This document shows positions 6,207-8,652 of a stretch of DNA of 8,652 nt, one piece after another. Made by a program: the position numbers and the translations under genes. The stretch's first letter is position 1, and the number at the start of each line of letters is the position of its first letter. Source of the DNA: JAEXNA01 sp050486105 (GTDB taxonomy: Bacteria > Vulcanimicrobiota > Xenobia > Xenobiales > JADMJV01); NCBI GenBank assembly GCA_050486105.1, contig JBJHCR010000281.1, forward strand, positions 1 through 8,652, written 5' to 3'. The notes beneath the pieces were generated by a model. That model saw only the letters and a program-made list of their open reading frames with translations. It ran no database searches and was not told the origin of the DNA.

Positions 6207-6393
6207 AGGGGAATCTACAATTCTTCGAGCTTGTCCCTGTCCACCTAGCGCAACAAATTGGCCGTCTGCGTACGTGATGGTACACATTTTTCCGTCCCTC
6301 TGTTCTGAACAATCCAAGGGCTGCAGATTCGAGTTCCGAGACTACTCAGACTCCTGAGAGCACATTCATGCGGTCTCAGCGACACTTTCCGAC
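6207..6393. other. Non-coding stretch between the element and the membrane-protein gene
   Basis: No supported gene. Short frames crossing this stretch start inside the MITE-like element and have no ribosome site. I see no repeat, RNA gene or strong terminator; the right end leads into the promoter of the gene at 6430. With the element, the gene-free interval is 5931-6429. Confidence 0.5.
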
Positions 6394-6422
6394 TTGCTGA
6401 GAATTGGTTTTTTTCCTATAGT
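6394..6422 (+). promoter_or_regulatory. Sigma70-type promoter giving a leaderless or near-leaderless mRNA
   Basis: TTGCTG (6394-6399), a 17-base spacer with a run of seven or more T, then TATAGT (6417-6422). The expected transcription start is about 6428-6430, on or next to the ATG at 6430, which has no Shine-Dalgarno site. Confidence 0.55.
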
Positions 6423-6429
6423 CTAAAGC

Positions 6430-7098
6430 ATGGCCTTACCCACGACCCAGATGATCAAAGAGACTCTAGAGCGGGAATTTCCCGAGCTTCATCCCGGAGC
6501 CGCAACGGGTGTGTTGGCCGGCTTGATCCTTTCTGTTTTTTTTAGTGGATTGATGGGACTGGGGCTTTTCGCATTAGTAGTTTTCGAAACCGAATTGGAT
6601 GTCTCTCCTATAGCCTATTTGGCAGCGCCGGTGGTGACCGTTGTCTTGGCTTATTTTGTGGGCTATCTGCTCCGAGACAACACCAGCTTCGTGGGTACGG
6701 AGTTGGCGAATCAGGGGGCCGCAGTTATGCACGAGCGCCACCACAGTGCTTTTGGAAGCCGTCGCTCCCGCACCGGAGAAGAGATGGTGGCGGCAGGGTG
6801 TCTGATGTTCGTGGTGCAGTTCCTCTTCACTAACGTTTACGTCACTCTTGAGCACCTGCGCAAAGGGGAAGTATTGACCAAGCAAGACGATCGCTCCGTT
6901 ATCGGTGCTGGGATCATCCACTGCCTCCTTTCCAATGGAGCCGTTCCTCAAGACGAACTGGAGAACAGCCTGTCCGAACAAGGCATCTCTCCCCCTGAAA
7001 CCCGAGAAGTCCTGGCCTTTCTCAGCAGTCAGAAACTCCTGGAGAGGACCGCCCGAGGCCTGTCGGTCACACCGTTCAAGAAAGACCTATTTCTTTAG
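6430..7098 (+). CDS. Membrane protein with C-terminal winged-helix-like domain (222 aa)
   Basis: Three hydrophobic segments are visible at about residues 27-52 (GVLAGLILSVFFSGLMGLGL), 60-81 (PIAYLAAPVVTVVLAYFVGY) and 119-140 (MVAAGCLMFVVQFLFTNVY). A hydrophilic loop with MHERHHSAFGSRRSR lies between the second and third. The C-terminal 65 residues are cytoplasmic-looking and have the pattern of a winged helix: an IIHCLL helix, QDELENSLSEQG, then PPETREVLAFLSSQKLLERT and a wing. There is no signal peptide. I do not recognise a named family; a membrane-anchored regulator or adaptor is possible. The ATG at 6430 has no ribosome site, and a good promoter lies so close that translation may be leaderless. 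The next small gene starts three bases after the stop, and the RiPP genes follow. Confidence 0.78.
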   Translation: MALPTTQMIKETLEREFPELHPGAATGVLAGLILSVFFSGLMGLGLFALVVFETELDVSPIAYLAAPVVTVVLAYFVGYLLRDNTSFVGTELANQGAAVMHERHHSAFGSRRSRTGEEMVAAGCLMFVVQFLFTNVYVTLEHLRKGEVLTKQDDRSVIGAGIIHCLLSNGAVPQDELENSLSEQGISPPETREVLAFLSSQKLLERTARGLSVTPFKKDLFL

Positions 7099-7101
7099 AC
7101 C

Positions 7102-7338
7102 ATGCGAGTTGAACATCACAAAGACGAGGACAAGCCGCTTCCGAGAACCTGGTGGAAAACTGCAGAGAGCCGACAAAGAGATCTTGAAGCCACCAAGAGG
7201 GCCCTCGATGCTCAGGAAAAGGCCTGGAATGCCATGGTGAATTTTTGGACCAGAGTCGGTGGGCAAGGTCCTGCTCCGCCGAGAAGTCCAGGATTTCAGG
7301 AAGCTCAGAGAGAACCCAAAATCCAGAGTTTTCCATAG
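7102..7338 (+). CDS. Small charged hypothetical protein (78 aa)
   Basis: Begins at an ATG three bases after the stop of the membrane-protein gene, so it is probably co-transcribed and possibly coupled. The peptide is hydrophilic, with a central amphipathic, probably coiled helix (WWKTAESRQRDLEATKRALD and onward, about residues 18-50) and a Pro/Gln-rich tail. Four Trp in 78 residues is high. No signal peptide, membrane segment or known motif is seen. There is no strong Shine-Dalgarno site, and frames on the other strand overlap it, so it is less certain than its neighbours. If real, it could be a small partner of the membrane protein or of the peptide system downstream; that is inference. Confidence 0.5.
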   Translation: MRVEHHKDEDKPLPRTWWKTAESRQRDLEATKRALDAQEKAWNAMVNFWTRVGGQGPAPPRSPGFQEAQREPKIQSFP

Positions 7339-7354
7339 AAGGTAGATTCTGGCA

Positions 7355-7440
7355 ACACCAAAGCAACATTGGTGTGGCAAACTAAATTTGCGGACAGATT
7401 TGACGATCTAAGGTTGACAAATTGGTCCTTGGTGGGACCA
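7355..7440 (+). promoter_or_regulatory. Two hairpins with a possible alternative pairing upstream of the precursor gene
   Basis: ACACCAA (7355-7361) pairs with TTGGTGT (7369-7375), and TGGTCC (7423-7428) with GGACCA (7435-7440). The whole loop of the second hairpin, TTGGTG (7429-7434), is complementary to CACCAA (7356-7361) of the first, so the RNA could switch or kiss. TTGACA at 7414-7419 could be a -35 box, but no convincing -10 follows. Regulation is inferred. Confidence 0.35.
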
Positions 7441-7460
7441 TAAGTGCGGAGGAATGACGA

Positions 7461-7946
7461 ATGACCCCTAATCACATTGGCGGCGGATACGGCCCGCAGC
7501 AACCCTACACGACTGGGCCTTCGTACCCTAGACCTGGAGTCAATCCTGGGTACCAGCAGCCTGGACCTTTTGGCCCCACGTCCACCAACCCTTATGGGTT
7601 CATGAAGTTCTTTCAGACCCTTATGGGGGTGATGAACCAACTTTTTGGCGGTTGGGGCCAAATTGGAAATCCTTACCCTCAACCCCAACCACAGCCGTTT
7701 CCCAATCCGTACATTCCTCCCAATGAACCCCCGATCGCTGCCTTGTACGGAGTATCCATCGGCCCCAATCCCGGTCCTTGGCGCCCAATCGAACCACCCA
7801 TCGCTGCCCTGTACGGGGTCGCCATCGGCCCTGGCCCCTGGCAGCCCACTGAGCCTCCTATTGCGGCTCTTTACGGGGTGTCGATCGGTCCAGGTGGAGG
7901 AGGACCTCCCGTACAAGCTCTGTACGGAGTTGCCTTCGCAGGCTGA
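7461..7946 (+). CDS. Probable multi-core RiPP precursor with PP(I/V)xALYGV repeats (161 aa)
   Basis: A well supported gene: GGAGG stands eight bases before the ATG. The N-terminal 45 residues are rich in Gly, Pro, Tyr and Gln. Residues about 43-67 (NPYGFMKFFQTLMGVMNQLF and onward) can form an amphipathic helix, a plausible binding site for the enzyme. A PYPQPQPQPFPNPY linker follows. The C-terminal 73 residues hold four repeats: EPPIAALYGVSIGP (from residue 89), EPPIAALYGVAIGP (111), EPPIAALYGVSIGP (131) and PPVQALYGVAFAG (149, at the C-terminus). There are no Cys residues and no signal peptide. The next gene overlaps the stop codon and is a radical SAM enzyme, so the repeats are most likely cores modified by it, perhaps by crosslinks at Tyr or nearby side chains. 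Family known facts: many radical SAM RiPP precursors sit directly upstream of the maturase. The product structure is unknown. An unmodified structural repeat protein is the alternative. Confidence 0.85.
   Translation: MTPNHIGGGYGPQQPYTTGPSYPRPGVNPGYQQPGPFGPTSTNPYGFMKFFQTLMGVMNQLFGGWGQIGNPYPQPQPQPFPNPYIPPNEPPIAALYGVSIGPNPGPWRPIEPPIAALYGVAIGPGPWQPTEPPIAALYGVSIGPGGGGPPVQALYGVAFAG
7725..7943 (+). repeat. Four tandem core repeats in the precursor gene
   Basis: Units lie at 7725-7790 (22 codons), 7791-7850 (20), 7851-7904 (18) and 7905-7943 (13, lacking the EP start). The amino acids ALYGV are identical in all four, while codons differ (Ala GCC/GCT, Leu TTG/CTG/CTT, Tyr TAC, Gly GGA/GGG, Val GTA/GTC/GTG/GTT). 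The changes are thus mainly synonymous, which fits selection on the peptide and not recent DNA duplication. Confidence 0.85.
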
Positions 7947-8652
7947 TGCCCAGCCCGAAACTCAAGAGACGCACCCACACAAACGCCGTATGGGAAATCA
8001 CTCTTAAATGCAATCTGGCTTGCAGTCACTGTGGCTCGAGAGCCGGTGACGCCCGTGAGGACGAGCTTTCCACCGAAGAGGCTTTGGACCTAGTCCGTCA
8101 GTTGGCGGATGTCGGAATTCGCGAAGTGAGCCTCATCGGGGGAGAGGCCTTCCTCAGGAAGGATTGGCTGGAACTCGCTGAAGCTATCACCCGCCATGGC
8201 ATGGTCTGCACCATGACGACCGGTGGATACGGCATTTCGGCGGAGGTCGCCAAGCGCATGCAAAAGGCTGGGATCAAGGCGGTTTCGGTTTCGGTGGACG
8301 GCTTAGAGAAAACCCACAACGGCCTCCGAGGGAGAGAGAAATCGTTCCAGTATTGCCTGGAGACCATGGCTCATCTGCGCGACTCTGGTATCCTAGTTGG
8401 TTGCAACACCCAATTGAACCGGCTTTCAGCGGTAGAATTGCCAGAACTTTATCAAGTCCTCCAAATCCATGGCATGCTGGCCTGGCAGATCCAGATGACC
8501 GTCCCTATGGGCAACGCCGCCGACAACGACCATATCCTTTTTCAGCCAGCGGAACTGCTGACCTTCTACCCTATCCTAGCACGGATCGTTAAACGAGCCT
8601 ACGCCGGCGGGGGGCTGGTGAGCAGTGGCAACAACATCGGTTACTACGGGCC
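7946..8652 (+). CDS. Radical SAM peptide maturase (3' partial)
   Basis: Not terminated in the window; 235 codons are visible. The N-terminal radical SAM core is clear: WEITLKCNLACSHCGSRAG with CxxxCxxC (Cys 22, 26, 29) binding the 4Fe-4S cluster, SLIGGEAFL (Gly-Gly-Glu at 65-67) for SAM binding, and a SVSVDGLEKTHNGLRGREKSF strand-helix typical of SPASM-type peptide maturases. The visible end, SSGNNIGYYG, occurs in such proteins just before the C-terminal SPASM region, so extra iron-sulfur cluster cysteines would be expected past the edge; that part is inferred. The ATG (7946-7948) shares one base with the precursor's TGA as TGATG, so its translation is coupled to the precursor. Likely substrate: the PP(I/V)xALYGV repeats. 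Confidence 0.92.
   Translation, partial: MPSPKLKRRTHTNAVWEITLKCNLACSHCGSRAGDAREDELSTEEALDLVRQLADVGIREVSLIGGEAFLRKDWLELAEAITRHGMVCTMTTGGYGISAEVAKRMQKAGIKAVSVSVDGLEKTHNGLRGREKSFQYCLETMAHLRDSGILVGCNTQLNRLSAVELPELYQVLQIHGMLAWQIQMTVPMGNAADNDHILFQPAELLTFYPILARIVKRAYAGGGLVSSGNNIGYYG

Noticed and set aside
5840..6357. Open frames on both strands crossing the MITE-like element (5840-6133 minus, 6139-6357 plus)
   Set aside because: They overlap the end of the TerB-like gene or the terminal repeats, have no ribosome sites and show no transposase motif.
7725..7943. CRISPR array or DNA satellite as an explanation of the repeats
   Set aside because: Spacing is uneven, repeats differ at third codon positions and the reading frame is kept, so they are coding repeats.
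8098..8367. Minus-strand frame of 89 codons
   Set aside because: Shadow of the radical SAM gene, which carries clear motifs in its own frame.

Overview
The window looks like ordinary bacterial chromosome: about 55-60% G+C by eye, tightly packed short operons on both strands, Shine-Dalgarno sites and Rho-independent terminators. No gene fixes the phylum. The mix (ChrA with a two-piece ChrB, a trimeric-type purine nucleoside phosphorylase, TerB-like proteins and a radical-SAM peptide system) would suit an environmental Gram-negative or deep-branching phylum, but that is only a guess.

Left part (1-3180), metal and oxyanion handling. A minus-strand run reads chrB N-terminal half (1720-1205), chrB C-terminal half (1191-757), a FetA-like ABC ATPase (about 695-78) and the first 27 codons of a membrane protein, probably its permease (81-1, running off the window). 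The chromate efflux gene chrA (1769-3139) diverges from this run across a 48-bp gap. That gap holds a perfect 7-2-7 inverted repeat, TGTAACA-GG-TGTTACA, a good operator candidate. A bidirectional terminator closes chrA.

Middle part (3221-4472). On the minus strand are a purine nucleoside phosphorylase with unusual base-pocket residues and a small unknown gene with a perfect ribosome binding site.

Right part (4600-8652), all on the plus strand. There is a small charged protein, a strong terminator, a protein with two TerB-like segments, and a 244-bp MITE-like element with near-perfect terminal repeats flanked by CTAG. These are followed by a three-TM membrane protein with a winged-helix-like tail (its promoter sits so close that the mRNA would be leaderless) and a small charged protein.

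The main find is at the right edge. A 161-residue Pro/Gly-rich protein carries four C-terminal PP(I/V)xALYGV repeats. It is translationally coupled, through a TGATG overlap, to a radical SAM protein that is cut by the window end. This is the layout of a RiPP: a multi-core precursor peptide followed by its radical SAM maturase. The repeated Leu-Tyr-Gly-Val blocks are the likely modification sites. The small proteins upstream may be partners, but that is not shown by the sequence.
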